Shown here in pieces: positions 11,946-24,573 of a stretch of DNA of 64,000 nucleotides. Numbering within the stretch: the stretch's first letter is position 1; every line of letters starts with the position of its first letter. Under the pieces are notes generated by a model. That model made no database searches. It was not told where the DNA came from and saw only the letters and a list, made by a program, of their open reading frames with translations. The position numbers and the translations under genes are program-made. The DNA comes from Rhabditoides inermis (taxonomy: Eukaryota; Nematoda; Chromadorea; Rhabditida; Rhabditidae), in NCBI GenBank assembly GCA_963966185.1, contig CAWZYM010000188.1, forward strand, positions 711,501 through 775,500. The letters are read 5' to 3'.

Positions 11946-13322
11946 TTCTCTTCTCTCGCTTTCTATTTCTTCTTCTTTCCTTTCCGCCAAGTACACGACG
12001 AGAGGGAGAGAGAGAGAGAGAGAGAGAGAGGTGGAGACGTCAAATATCGCGCGTTCGCTTCGCACTTTCGCCTCGCGCCTCGCGCCTCACAACCCCATAT
12101 TGTTTTCCGCCTAATCCCTATTTCTATGCTCCTATACCCCATGACACTTTCACATGACGGCTTATGAGAATGTCATAGCCATGTCGTTACGCTCGTTACA
12201 TTACGCGTTAACGGGGGCGCGGCGCAGCGGCTCCGCCCCCCTAAACCCCGCCCCTGGTATCAGTTGCGCGCGGCTGAAAGGGAGGCGGGTGCTCCGTCGG
12301 CCGCACTCTGTTAATAGTGGCGATTGCCGGAGGGGGTGTGTGTGTGCGTGTGCTTCGCTTCGCTTCGGAAGCGCAGGCATCGATCGCCGCTGTATCTCCG
12401 TCTGCGCCCTCCCCTCCCGGCACACTCTCTCCCCTCTCTCTCTCTTTCTTCCCCCCTCTCTCTCCCTCCCTCCCTTCTACATTGCATACATGTATCACAT
12501 CATATCGCTGTGTGTGCTAGGGGAGGAGACGTGAGAGTGAAAGAAGGAGACTGTGCGACTTCGGTGTGGCTGCCGGAGCACCTGCTTTCTTCTACCTCTC
12601 CCTCTCTCCCCTCTCTCTCTCCCTCTCTCTCTCCCTCCCTTCCTTCCTCTCTCTCCCTCCTCCCCCCTCTCTCTCTCTCTTCCTCTCGGAAGGAGTGGAG
12701 AGCACTCGGCTCTTTGTGTGTCGCGCACTCTCATAATGCATCCAATGACTGGAGTCATAGATGAGAACGCTCCCTTCAGCTCCTTTTTTCCCTTCCTTTC
12801 TCTCCACTCGTGACTCTATATGTGTGTACGTTTACGTTTCATATACGTTTCACTGATGAATTCGTTTCATATACGTTTCACTCCGCGATACGTTTCAGGT
12901 GTCGGTCATCGGGGTGGTGGTCGCGTGGTGCCAGGAGTGAGTGAGTGAAACAGTCCCAGTGAGACACTGTCGCGGCGCTGCTTGATCTCTTGTGAAAGGC
13001 AGAGAGAGAGAGAAAGCGGCGCGAGTGTGCCTCTAACCGCCGGCCGGTATGAGAGATAAACGGAAAACGGTGAGTGAAACGTTTGCTGTCATGGTTGGTG
13101 TATAACGTGTTCCGAAACGTATACAAACGGGAATGTGTTAGCGATACCATGCTACTCACTCTTCAATCTTCAAAAAAATGAATTAAACGTATCGAAATAT
13201 CTCTAACATATCTCCGAATCTCTGACATATCTTCAGAAACAGAGAAACGTCTCAAAGTGTCTCAAAATAAACGTGTCTCACTCATGCACCTCTCATATCT
13301 TTCAGCCCTGTTAGCCGCTGCG
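10314..13322. other. divergent intergenic region, pyrimidine-rich
   Basis: This lies between the co-SMAD start (minus) and the GPCR start (plus), so it should hold both promoters. It contains long CT tracts at about 10989-11056, 11356-11420, 11627-11803, 11920-11950, 12427-12477 and 12597-12685, and a GA tract at 12002-12031. A short GC-rich stretch lies at about 12215-12310. Four ACGTTTCA motifs cluster at 12833-12899. No exon was supported. Confidence 0.6.
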
Positions 13323-16300
13323 ATGGACATCTTCAGCCACCTCCTCCTCTCCACGTCGCCCGCCCACGCACTCTCCGCCGAGGCACTCGCCAAGGCAGCC
13401 GTCATCGTCGGCGTCGAGGTGCGAGACGCGTCGATAGTAGCCGAGCGGACTGTTTTATTCGAACATTTGTCCACTGTCCTTTCGCGCTTACACTTGGCAG
13501 AAACAGCTGTTAGTAGTTCACATTCACTCACACTTGGCATTGAGCTCCTGTTTCCATGAACTACGTGAGAATCGTGAATTTCTGAAGAAAAAAAACTATT
13601 TTCGTGAAACGTATTTCTGGCAGCCATATTTGAAATTATGAGATTATTAATGTCCGCGTCTAATGGAGACGCAAAAGTGTCAATTCAACGAATGTAGAGC
13701 TCATTGATTATCCCCTGTTTCCAGGTGCTTCTTCTGGTCTCCGCGCTCCTTTCCATCTGCGTGATCTCATCCACGCCAGAGCTCTATGACGTCATCGGAT
13801 GCTACCTCGTACGTTTAACGATACGTTTCACACCTTGTTACGTTTCTTTTGTATCTCACAGTTTCGCGTACTTCATCGGTGTAATCAACGTTGCCACCAA
13901 CGTTTGCACACATTTCACTTACTTGAATACTTGAATACTTGATTACTTGAATGCTTCTTCAGCTCGCAAGCGCGGAGCCCATCTTTCGCCACAGTGAACG
14001 GTCTCGAGCTGCAGTTGCCCAGTGCTTGTAGTCGTTCCTGCGCCCATAGAACAGTGTGAAATGTGTTTGTCACTGGGCACGCTGAAAGACAAACACATTT
14101 CACACACCCGTTAAAAGTCGGCGTGTCACAGTATCCATTACGCGTGTGATTCATGTTCATATGATTTGCGAGATAGCGTGATGTGGTGAAGCCTGACGCT
14201 CCGAAGACCCTCCTGCACGTCAAGCTCCCAGTGGGAGCCTCCCACACATATCCCCCCATCCATATATCCAATCCCGGGATCACATAATTCTGCTGCCGCT
14301 GCCGCTGACAAAAAAAAAACGTCTGTTATACGCGTTCTCGATGGCGCGCACAAATCTCTCCCGCGGCTTATCGATGGCGCGCGCTAATATCAAGGGTGCA
14401 GCGAGAGCATATAATCGGCGGATATAATTCAAGCGAGCGACACTCTCTCCCTCTCCCTCTCTCTCTCTCTATCTCTCTCCCTCTCTCCCTCCCTCCCTCT
14501 CTCTCTCTCTCTCTCCCTCCTCTCTCCCCCCCTCCCTCTCTCTCATCCTGTACTTTTCTCCGCGCGCGTTCCCCTCTTCCCTTTTTTTGCTGAAACGGGA
14601 GAGATCTGCAAAGCAGATTATGGCTCTAAGAGGAAAGAGGAGTAGGAGAAGGAGGAGGGGGAGAAGGAGCAGTGAGAAACGGAGCAGCAACCGCATACCA
14701 AGTACATCCCCTCCGCCAATTCATTCTGCTATCCATAACCCCTTCGTCTCTCGGGGGACGGCGGCGCTCTCCGACCATCGCGCGCTCTCTCGCCGCCCCA
14801 GCTTCTCTGGCTCTCTCGCTTCCACGCACTCTCTCGCCCGACCGTCTGCCAGTAGTAACCGGAGGCATATCTCCTCTCTGTTTCTGGAAGCTCCTCCACA
14901 CGGAATCCAAGGGTGCGCGCGCGCGTGGGGTGAAATTGAAAGTGACGTCAAGTGCCGCGTCGCGACCGCGTCGCGCCAAAACAGCTGATTAGTGGAAGGA
15001 GGTGGAGGGAGACAGAGAAGGAGGGTGAGAGGGAGGGATGAAGAGAGAGAGGGAGGGAGGGAGGGAGCGCGCGAGGGTAATTGGTGGATGGGTATGGCAT
15101 ATGGAGTGCGACAGTTCAGGGAGGAAAAGGGGGACGTTGGAAGAAAGGTGGCTGGAAAGATCAGAAAATACCGACAGAGTCCAAACAAAACATTCGCGCA
15201 AACGGTATCAAATTGAACTGATTTATTACCGATTTCAAGAATACAACCACGAGGATGAAATCGAAATGATCTATTTATCTACTCGAGAACCGAACGTGAA
15301 GGTGTGGCAAGCTAGGTCTACGTACCGTCCGCGTAATGCAGTAAACATCCATAAACACGATGTCCTCATGAACCATTATAGCTTGCGCCAGAGCGATAGT
15401 TTTCGATCTACCTCGCTTGCAGTTCGAAACACGGTGCCATAACCGTCTGCCTTTCTTGTTTTGCGCGCTATTGCCGAGAGCAGACTCTCCTTATTGCGAG
15501 CACAGAGTTATACTTGCCCTATCCGGTGACATGAAAGTTGCACGGACCCGGATGATCTGTTTCGAGTCGGTCGATACTTTATAGCAATCCCCTCCATTGC
15601 AGATCTCCCTCTCCGTGGCCGATTTGATATCAGCGCTGGTGATCGTTCCACTGAGCATCTACAGCACCCTCGAACCGTCGTGGAGGATCATGGGCGACAA
15701 CTCCATGCTCTGCAAGGTGCGTTCAAACTATACACGTTCATTCTTGTATTTTGTTTATTTCGTTGTATAGATCAGAGCTAGAGAGAATTATCCGAAAACA
15801 ACATCTCTGGTGCTAAAGACGTTTCACGTTGAGACGTTTCCCATTCAAAAAGTGTAATCACTCTCAAGACTACTTTCGGTGGCTCCTTCTTGTCGCAATC
15901 TGTCGTGAAGGAGTGGAATGTGGAATGCGTGTTATAACGTCTGACATTGCGATCTCACTCGATACTAAATCAAACTATTCAAATGGAATCGTAAACAGTA
16001 CAAAACTCGTTCCTGATTACCATCCGTTTTTCTCAGGGTGCGACGTACCTCCAAATAGCACTGTTCTGCTCCACCGTCTACACGTTCGCGTGGATCTGCA
16101 TCGACCGGTGAGTGTTCCATTACGTTTCACTTATACGTTCAACATAAACGTTTCACCTATACGTTTACCTGTTCGTTTAACCTATACGTTTCACCACTGT
16201 TTCCCGAGTTGCTAGGAAGTGAGTGACCGCGCCGTACTTTCTTTGTCTTTTGTCGATTTCCCTTTCGCGCCGGGACCAATTGCTAACTTGGTTTCGCTGT

Positions 16301-18306
16301 TTCTCGGGGGTCATCCCTAAACGAGGCTCACTCACACTATGTGCGTGTGTATGTGTGTGCGGTGCAATTGCATTTGTCTTGTCCGTATATGTACGCGTCT
16401 TCTCTCTCTCTCTCTCCCTCTCTCTCTCTCACTCTCTCTCTCTCGCAGCTAAAAGGGGGAGGGTGGCTGGTGGCTTGCGGTTAGCCCGGGGGCTCTGAAT
16501 GTCGTTATCCGTGTTATGCATCCCCCACCCCACAAACAGAGGGCAGCAGCAGCAGCGATATACCACATCCCCAAAACATTTCAACGCGCCCGACAACAAT
16601 ACGTTGCACTCGCATATGGGAATGTGCCCTGGGGGGATTCTGGGGAGGGGATTCCGAGTACATCGTCACGTCATCTGATCAGTGAACGTCAAGATGTCTG
16701 GAGGGGCTAGTCGCGCATGATATGCCATACACGCTGTTGAGTTTCTAGTGCTCTACTCTGCGTCTCTGCCTCCTCCTTCTTCTTCTTACAGATGACACGC
16801 TACTGCCTTCTCCCTCTCTCTCTTTGTTGCCTGTTTCAGTATCGATTCCCGCTCTCTTTACACTCTCTCGTCCACACACGCTCTCTCGGTCGACTCTCTT
16901 CATCTCTGCGTCTCGCCCCGGATGCCACGCTATTTCCATCGCTCCACTAATAGCGGAAATTCGTCACGCACCGCGACACCTCTCTGCGCTCTCTCAGTTT
17001 GCACACTCTCTCTACCCCATCTCTCTCTCCTTAAAATTGTTATTATTGATGTTGTTGCTTGTTGTTGTGTCGTGGCATGCAATGACGTGGACCCTCTATA
17101 TTTCTTTCCAAGCCGAGTGGATTCCCTTCTCTCTCTTCCATCTCTATCTGCATCCTTTTTTGGTGCGGCGGGGATCGAATCATACAGACTAATCGTCTTC
17201 TGGATACTACTCTGCCAAAGGTTTCATCTTTCTTGCCTCAGGCGGTCCGCATTTGCATACGGAATATGGGAGAGTCGATTCGGGATGGCTCGAATGCGCT
17301 CTGTCGGTGGGAAAGTGCTTATAAATGGGCGATGAGGGACGGAGAGAATGCCAAAACATCAACGTTTCTGCACATCACAGAGCTAGTAAATGTAACAGAC
17401 TAATATGAAAATTATACATAAAATAGGAATAAACAAATAAAACAAAGTAAACAAACAAACACGAATTCAGGTACTCTGCTATGATGAAACCCTCGAGATA
17501 CGCGGATCAGTCTCTCACGCGCTGTAAGTGCTGGATATTCTTCAGGTTTGATACGTTTTGAGAAGAATTTTACGCAATTTCGTTGTACGTTTCACCGCTG
17601 TATGAACTTTTTTAAAGAAAATAGAGTTGTAATTGTAATAGTATGTTTTAGTGTAGGTGAAAATCATTACATCTTAAACCATTACGTCGTTTCACAATAG
17701 GTCCGAATGGTTTATGTGATCGGAAACACTGAAACACATGATTGGGTGAGCGTATGTATGTATGTCACTGGTGAGTCGGTCGGTAACTTCATACATGAGG
17801 TTCGGGCGGGTAATGAGCATTTACTCCCAAATTAACTTTATATTTTCTTTTTTTTTATATTTTCCTTTTTCAGTTGGGTCACGTCGCTGCTCCTCTGCTG
17901 TCCGATAGTCGTCGCGCAAATGCAGGTCAGTTTTTTTCTTCATTTTAAATTCAATTTCATCTTCATTTTTATTTGTAATGTTTATGTACATTTGTTATTT
18001 TGTTTAAAAAAATCATCGAATTGTAAAGCTACACGTGAACTCGCGAACAAAATAAACAACATTGCAAGCAACAAACACTTATCCTAACTTCTTTCCATTC
18101 TTCTTTTCACATCCTTTCTTCTCGCGGTCTATTCAACTCTCGAGCATCTATTCATCCATTGTGTGAAGAAAGCGGAAGGAAATATCAGGGATTAGCGTTT
18201 GTATGTAGTGATCTGGTCTTCTGATGCTGATGTTCTCAGTAGTTCATGAATGTTTTATATGTGTTAAATTGTTCATGCCGCCTCGCTGCACTCTCTCCTT
18301 CTCTCT

Positions 18307-18343
<37 letters not shown>

Positions 18344-21300
18344 CTATTGTCCTCCTGCAAGTGTGCGTAGCAATGCGTCATTGCATGTGACGCTAGAATC
18401 TCGAATGAGAAGACAACCGAGTGAACATTTGATCAGTGTTCCCAGGGCAATGAGGGCTTTCAAAACGAAAGAATTTTTAAAACATGATAAAAAGATACAC
18501 AACAAACTCCAATTTGGCCATGCAACGAGAAAACAACAATTATTATAAACAAATATTATATACAAACAAAATAAACATGAATTTGTATTTAGGTGATCTT
18601 CTACGATGACGGCCAGTTGTGTGTGTTGGATTGGTCGGCCACCAGCGCGTATAGGTGAGATTTTTTTCATTATGGGTTAATAAAAGAGGTGATAAATTAT
18701 TGTGATATGAAATAGGTGGTACAATGTTGGTTCATAAAATAGGTGGTGCATTATTGGTTTATATAATAGTTGGTGTTTATCAATATTATCCACGCTTTTC
18801 GAACATTAAGACCTTGTATGCGCTAACACCCTGTGTTTTTTTTCAACCCCCGCATATGCAATTGTAACCATGTAAAAACCATGTCAATGATCAGTGACCA
18901 GATCCAAGTATCTTTGTAATCTTCGGAATAGGTAAAATCTATTTCAAAAGCAACACTATTATTCAAAATTATTTAAAGTTTTGGCGCATCCCTTGTGGGA
19001 TGATAAACAAAAATTGTGGTGTGTAAATTATTATTTAAGAAAGATACTTAAATACACAAATCTCTCTCCTCCTCAGCGTCACTCTCCTCGTTCTCGTCTT
19101 CGTGCCGACCCTGGTCACCATCTTCAACACCGGATGGAAGATCGTCAAGGCAATGAGGAACCCGCATGAGGTGGGGAGTTACTGATTTATTGATTTTCAC
19201 TAACATTTTCATCATACATATAAGGGAAAACGACAACATGAACATTATCAGTATACGTTAGACGTGAAAGGTGGATTAGATAGAATATAGGCGTGATCGA
19301 TTTCATACCGCACCCAGGTGGGGGGGAATCAAACCTCAGCTTTGGCGCAAATATTTACTCACCTTCTTATCTTACTTAGTGGCAAATAAAACAAAACGAC
19401 TCTTATTAGGGTCATAACTGAAAGATCAACTTTCATGGTATCAGAGTTATCATCATCGTCCATGCCTTGAGCTTCAATCCTTTGAAACTTTCAACATACG
19501 TTTCACGTGTTGCATGAATTCGACAGGCGGTGAAGCGGCCAATATCTTGCACTTATGTAGCTAACAACAACAAAAAACAGTTTCATTACTAGTATTTGTT
19601 CTCACCCAGCGTATAACACATGTAATTTCCATCCGCCCACGTCTCTTCGCCTAGAAAAATATAAAGAATTATTTACGAAATCGTTTTCTTTGTCTCAGAT
19701 GCGACATTTAACATTAATTACTTTTTTATAAATTATAAATACTATTTTTATTATCTATTCTCAGCTGGACGACTCGCAGCGGCTTGTGATCGAGACCGAC
19801 CCGAACTTCGTTCTCACCATGTTCCTCCTCATAGCGTTCGTACTATCGTGGTGAGTTTTTTGGTTTGTTTACTCGTTTTTGTTTGTTTACTTGTTTGTTT
19901 ACTTGTTTCCTTGGTGCCGTTTGTTTATTATAATCTTTACAGGCTGCCTTTGATCTCGCTCCGGCTATTCGAGCACTTTCTACCACCCGCGAACGAGGGC
20001 GACAATAGTTTGGTGAGTTTTTTGTTACGTTTCGTTCTATAAATATGTTAGATTCATCGCTCTTCGCAACAAGTCTCTTGCATGTTTTGTGCATTGAAAA
20101 AAAAGAATCCTATAACTACGCCTTTTGCAAGAAAAAGAGGTATACGTTTACGATTCACTTGACCACGATAAGCGCGTCATCATTCCTGCATTAAAGGGAG
20201 TGTACATTCTGAATTTCGAATTTTATACTGACAAAACTGAATCGTTTTCATCATATTTTCACATCCCGGTGTTAACGCAACTTCGAATTTCAGAGTGTAC
20301 ACTCCCTTTAATCTGCGTTTCGAAGTCGGGAAAAATGCTGCATTTTTATTGAAAACATCATGTTGACATGAAAACATGAGCACACATGAAATCCTGAAGA
20401 TATTAGCCGACATTTCGAGAACTTTCAAATAAACAAAAAGTCAATTTTCAAAAATTTTAGATGTCGTTTGTGTTTGTGTGGCTGGCGATCTCGGGTCCCT
20501 CCTCGAAACTACTCATTTACATATTCACAAACGCCAACTTCCGACAGGCACTCTTCAGCAAGGTATGTATGCATACTTCAAATGCAAAAGTAACTAGAAA
20601 AAAAAGTTGCAATCCTCGATTGTATTGCTCTGTGAAGGTATTTATAGCCAGCGCCAGAGCGATAGTTTTCGATCTACCTCGCTTGCAGTTCTAAACACGG
20701 TGCCATAGCCGTCTGCCTCTCTCGTTTCGCGCGCTATTGCCTAGAGCTGACTCTCCGTCTTCCGTTGATCTACCCCACCGCGCGCAACTTATTGCGAGCA
20801 TAGAACTATATGCATACTTCAAATGCAAAAGTATTGAACGTATTCACTTCTCTCTCATGTCTTTTTCAGTCTTTTCATGATGATTGAAAATCGAATCAAA
20901 TGGAAATGTTTCTTTGGAATCGTAACATGTTGACACGTACAAATCCACTCATTAGGCCGTTTATAGATTTTGCAACAAATGTTCGGATTTCTCACTTAAA
21001 AAGTAACTAAATACATACATACGTTTCACTCTGCACTTATAGAAAAGTATATATGTCTTACTTACTCTACCTGTACTTCTGTCACACTGAAATGACATTG
21101 TGTTTCAAGCCATAGTATTATAGAGGAAATATCGAGTGCTTTAATTTGTTTGAGATCTTGATAGAACACAATATTGTTATTAGAATAGAATAGAATATTT
21201 ATCTCGAATCAAATAGCACATTACAATTATGTAAATTACGGCACGGTTACGGTAAAATACAGTAATGCAACGCCTACTGCGAGTCCCAATAACACGGATT

Positions 21301-21811
21301 TCGGTAGTCCCGTGGATGCGTGCGTGCTATCGGTGGTGCTTGTCATCCCCTGCTTGCGGCTTCTGGGGAAGTTTCGATCTCGGCGGCGGAAGATCCGGGC
21401 TTCAACGATCGATCGCGAAGAGACGTCTCCGAGAGTTTCATCGTCTTCGAGGATTCCTCTCCAGTCTCAATGCCGTAGATGTAGAGAGTAGCAAAATCGA
21501 GTACCAGTCCGGTTAGTGTCCTCCGCCGCACAGCATTGTTCAGGGGTCGGGGGAATAACAGGGGAAGGCACGCGACCGCGCGCTAGCAGAGAAAGGAAAG
21601 GAATGTTATTGTTATTATCAACACGGTAATAACATTTTAAGAAAAGGGGAAAAAACATAATACGTTTCACATTGTAGACTTATTCGAGATCTTCTCTTAC
21701 AAACTAAAGAGTCACCTTGTTTCAGGAATAAACTCTCTTTTCCAGGTGGTGTGTTGTTGCGGCCGGCGGCACTCCTACGCCCAGATCAGCTACGGTAACA
21801 GCTACTTGTAG
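13323..21811 (+). CDS. class A (rhodopsin-like) GPCR, orphan, 323 aa
   Basis: Twelve exons: 13323-13418, 13725-13808, 15603-15716, 16037-16107, 17471-17545, 17874-17925, 18593-18654, 19077-19170, 19765-19850, 19943-20012, 20461-20562, 21746-21811; all junctions keep phase. A TTTCAG acceptor 14 bases before the ATG fits SL trans-splicing. Seven membrane segments are visible. TM2 has [17 protein letters not shown]; a cysteine (MLCK) precedes TM3, which ends CIDRY, the DRY motif; TM4 contains [18 protein letters not shown]6 has FVLSWLPLISL. TM7 reads [16 protein letters not shown] where the family normally has NPxxY, so this switch motif has lost its Asn-Pro pair. The third intracellular loop and the tail (ending GNSYL) are short. 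It most resembles amine/adenosine-type receptors, but the ligand cannot be told. Introns hold LINE, MITE and other repeats. Confidence 0.85.
14054..14105. repeat. hairpin, 18-bp perfect stem, 16-nt loop
   Basis: GTGTGAAATGTGTTTGTC is followed after 16 bases by its exact reverse complement. It lies in GPCR intron 2. Function unknown. Confidence 0.85.
15387..15520 (+). repeat. dispersed repeat R2, copy 1
   Basis: Begins GCGCCAGAGCGATAG and continues through CTACCTCGCTTGCAGTTC. It is closely related to 20651-20813 (same strand) and to 40660-40832 (opposite strand). It lies in GPCR intron 2. Confidence 0.85.
20195..20307. mobile_element. 113-bp MITE with TTAA target duplication
   Basis: Ends are inverted repeats (AGGGAGTGTACA at the left, TGTACACTCCCT at the right, longer with mismatches). 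TTAA directly flanks both sides, at 20191-20194 and 20308-20311. TTAA duplications are typical of piggyBac-type elements. It lies in GPCR intron 10. Confidence 0.85.
20651..20813 (+). repeat. dispersed repeat R2, copy 2
   Basis: About 160 bp, same family as 15387-15520 and 40660-40832, inside GPCR intron 11. Confidence 0.85.
21190..21606 (-). mobile_element. LINE 3' end, 5'-truncated copy
   Basis: Near-identical and inverted relative to 31251-31665. On the minus strand the copy ends TTGATTCGAGATAAATATTC and passes into a short ATTCT-type repeat tail, as expected for the 3' end of a non-LTR retrotransposon. An open segment encodes a C-terminus with [19 protein letters not shown], shared with the other copies. 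It lies in GPCR intron 11. Confidence 0.75.
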
Positions 21812-22122
21812 CTGGATACGGTAGCACCAGAGACACTGTAGCTACCGTACTCCCATCTCCATTGTTGAGCTTACACGGGTCACACCTCCAATTCTCTGTC
21901 CCTCTCCCACCACTTCCCCTTATTTCCGTTGCTCACCCCTCAGCAGCACTGATTTCGGCTATCGATCGATATCGATGTATTGATTTATCGATTCGACTGA
22001 CGTTTCGGTGTTGCGACGCGCGACCACCCAGTGGCTTTATGGCTCATTCCATACAGAGTTTTATTAGCTCCGAGATCTCTATCCCTGTCTGATTCTCTCT
22101 CCACTCTGCGTGCTCTCTCGCC

Positions 22123-22164
<42 letters not shown>

Positions 22165-23614
22165 ATTTCTTTTTCACTCTCTCCTGCCCTTTCATCTCAC
22201 CGAAATATTTATCGTCGCAATTCTTCTCATCTCGTCTCGCTCGAATTTGGTTGATTCTCAATGCGTTATCTGTGAAATCCTCTGTTTTAAATTCAGATCT
22301 CTTCATTTTATTTCGGATCTCCTTTTTTATCGAAGCGATTTGTTTTGGTTGATACACACTCTCTCGCTGCATATTTATTATTACATGGTTATTATTTGTA
22401 TGAAATGAGGTTTATGATAAATTTTATTTACTCCTATTGCTGTGGACGTCATTTGTCACAAAGTGCATGCATGTTTTATTGAAGAAGACGTCTGTTTGTC
22501 CGGAACTTCATTGTGGGAATAACAACTTTATAAATATTTCGACTCTGCCCTTCACTATAGTCGATCAAAGAGGATAGTGGCGAGAAAAAAACGGCTCCCG
22601 GGATGCTTTAATTACAGCCTGCCGACCTGTCATCAGCCGGTCTGCGCTCTCTCCCATCCCCGCACTCTCTCGCCCTCCATTATACATCAGTGAAAGGTAT
22701 GCCACCCAACACCCTCTCTCACTTTCCACTGTCGCATCCTCCGTTGTCCGGAGTGAGTCGCTCTCGCTTCTCTCGCCCTCACTCTCGCTCTCTCATGTAC
22801 ACCAACTCTCTCGTGAGTATCACCTGTTTGCTCACCCCCGCGTGTATTCACGTGTTGTTTCCAGTGCCAGCCGGTTTCTGAGCCATCTTCACTATTGATT
22901 GAATGATTCAATGTCATGTTTCTATCTATATGTGTGTTTTTCTAATCAGATTTGCATATCGATTATAGTCGGTTTGGATCCTATATGCCATCCGTGACAT
23001 TTCACATGTTGTGCAGTTTCGTGCAACACAACATGTATACCTTCAAAGATTCAAAACGCTTTGTGAGAGGGAATCGAACCCATGGGCAGCTCGCAACGAT
23101 CGCGCGCTGGCGGCGCGCTCTACCACTGCTCCATTTAGGCTCACACTGAGAGGTCATTGATTCTCGCCGATATGTTTGCTCGTTAACTCTCATCATAGTA
23201 CACTCAAGTGGCCAGTGGAGCTACATGTGCTCTCTCTTCGATCACTTAACCACTGCCTCTATGGCGCAGTGGTAGAGCGCGCCGCCAGTGCGCAATCGCT
23301 GCGTGCTGCTCATGGGTTCGATTCCTACTAATGGACGCGTTTTGGATATTTGAAGACATACATGTTGTGTTGCACAAAACTGCACAACATGTGAAATGTC
23401 ACGGATGGCATATAGGATCCAAACCGACTATAACCGATTCGATCTACCATTTTCCACCCGCCAAATCGATCGATCTTTTCTTGACATGAAAAAGACACGC
23501 CGCCTGCTTGCTGCTGAAAAATATAATCAAATTATACACGCCTCAGCTGCCTCTCTCTCTTCTCTCACTGACAATTCGCAGGCACCACAATTCTCCCTTT
23601 TTCTGGCTCGGTCG

Positions 23615-23661
<47 letters not shown>

Positions 23662-23782
23662 CCTCTCCCTTTCTCTCGCCGTTCCACAACACTTATGCAA
23701 AGCTATTTTGAAACACTTGTTATGCTATGAGAATCGTCATATCTTTGCTTGAGAGAGCGAGAGAGGGAGGGAGGGCGAGAGG

Positions 23783-23825
<43 letters not shown>

Positions 23826-24573
23826 TTTATACGGCCGCTTTGACTGGACCGCTGCTCTCGCAAACACTCTCTCTCTATCATTCCACCGCGCATTGTGTGA
23901 TTGTGTCGTATGTACTTGTTCAAAGCTCTTCACTGACCAACACAAAGTCATAGACTTCTCGTGCAACGTATAATAATGACGTCACGTTCAGCCGGACAAG
24001 TCTCCGACTCTGAAACGTATATTAGCTCACTTTGACAACTTCCTCAATTCTGTGGAGGCCACGAACCGCCCTCGATATCCCTCCATTCGAGTTCCGGGAA
24101 TCTCGGGACATCCGAGAGTGGCCCAATCCCAGAGTGGAGAGTGAACCCCTGCCAGAGTTTGGTTTATTGTCGCTCTCCCTCTCTCCCTCTCTCCTCTCTC
24201 TCTCCCCCCTCTCTCTCTCTCTCTCTCCGGTCATCGATTTCGCATTCGCCTTTCCTCGACATACTTGTCTCCTATCGCGTGTCTTTTCGTAGTGTTTCGT
24301 TGTGCGCGGTGTTGTGTCGTGTCAAGTGTGTGGTGTACTTTCAAAGAGTGCGAGGTCACTTGCGAATATTTGTTGACATTTGTGTCTGGTTTATACATTA
24401 TACGATTATAAATAGAGCCATGAGCAACTGTCGATTCTCTTAGATATTGTTTTACCTTGCAACATACGATCATACATACGTGAAATGACGCAATGTGTAC
24501 CTATTTTATAATAATGTTCATTTGCCGTGACATAACATAATGTGAATACATCGAACAAGATTGTTTTCTCAGC
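21812..24573. other. intergenic region
   Basis: Between the GPCR stop and the next start codon. It holds CT/GA tracts at about 22125-22163, 23620-23660 and 23768-23822, the inverted SINE pair at 22966-23439, and no supportable exon. Confidence 0.6.
22966..23439. mobile_element. two tRNA-derived SINE copies, head to head
   Basis: Left copy (minus) and right copy (plus) form an inverted repeat. Each has a tRNA-like head with A box (TGGAGCAGTGGTAGAGCG or TGGCGCAGTGGTAGAGCG) and B box (GGGTTCGATTCC), then a shared body. The body contains a small palindrome (ACATGTTGTG facing CACAACATGT) and ends at GGATCCAAACCGACTATAA. The heads face each other around 23140-23250. The boxes match RNA polymerase III internal promoters. 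Confidence 0.75.
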
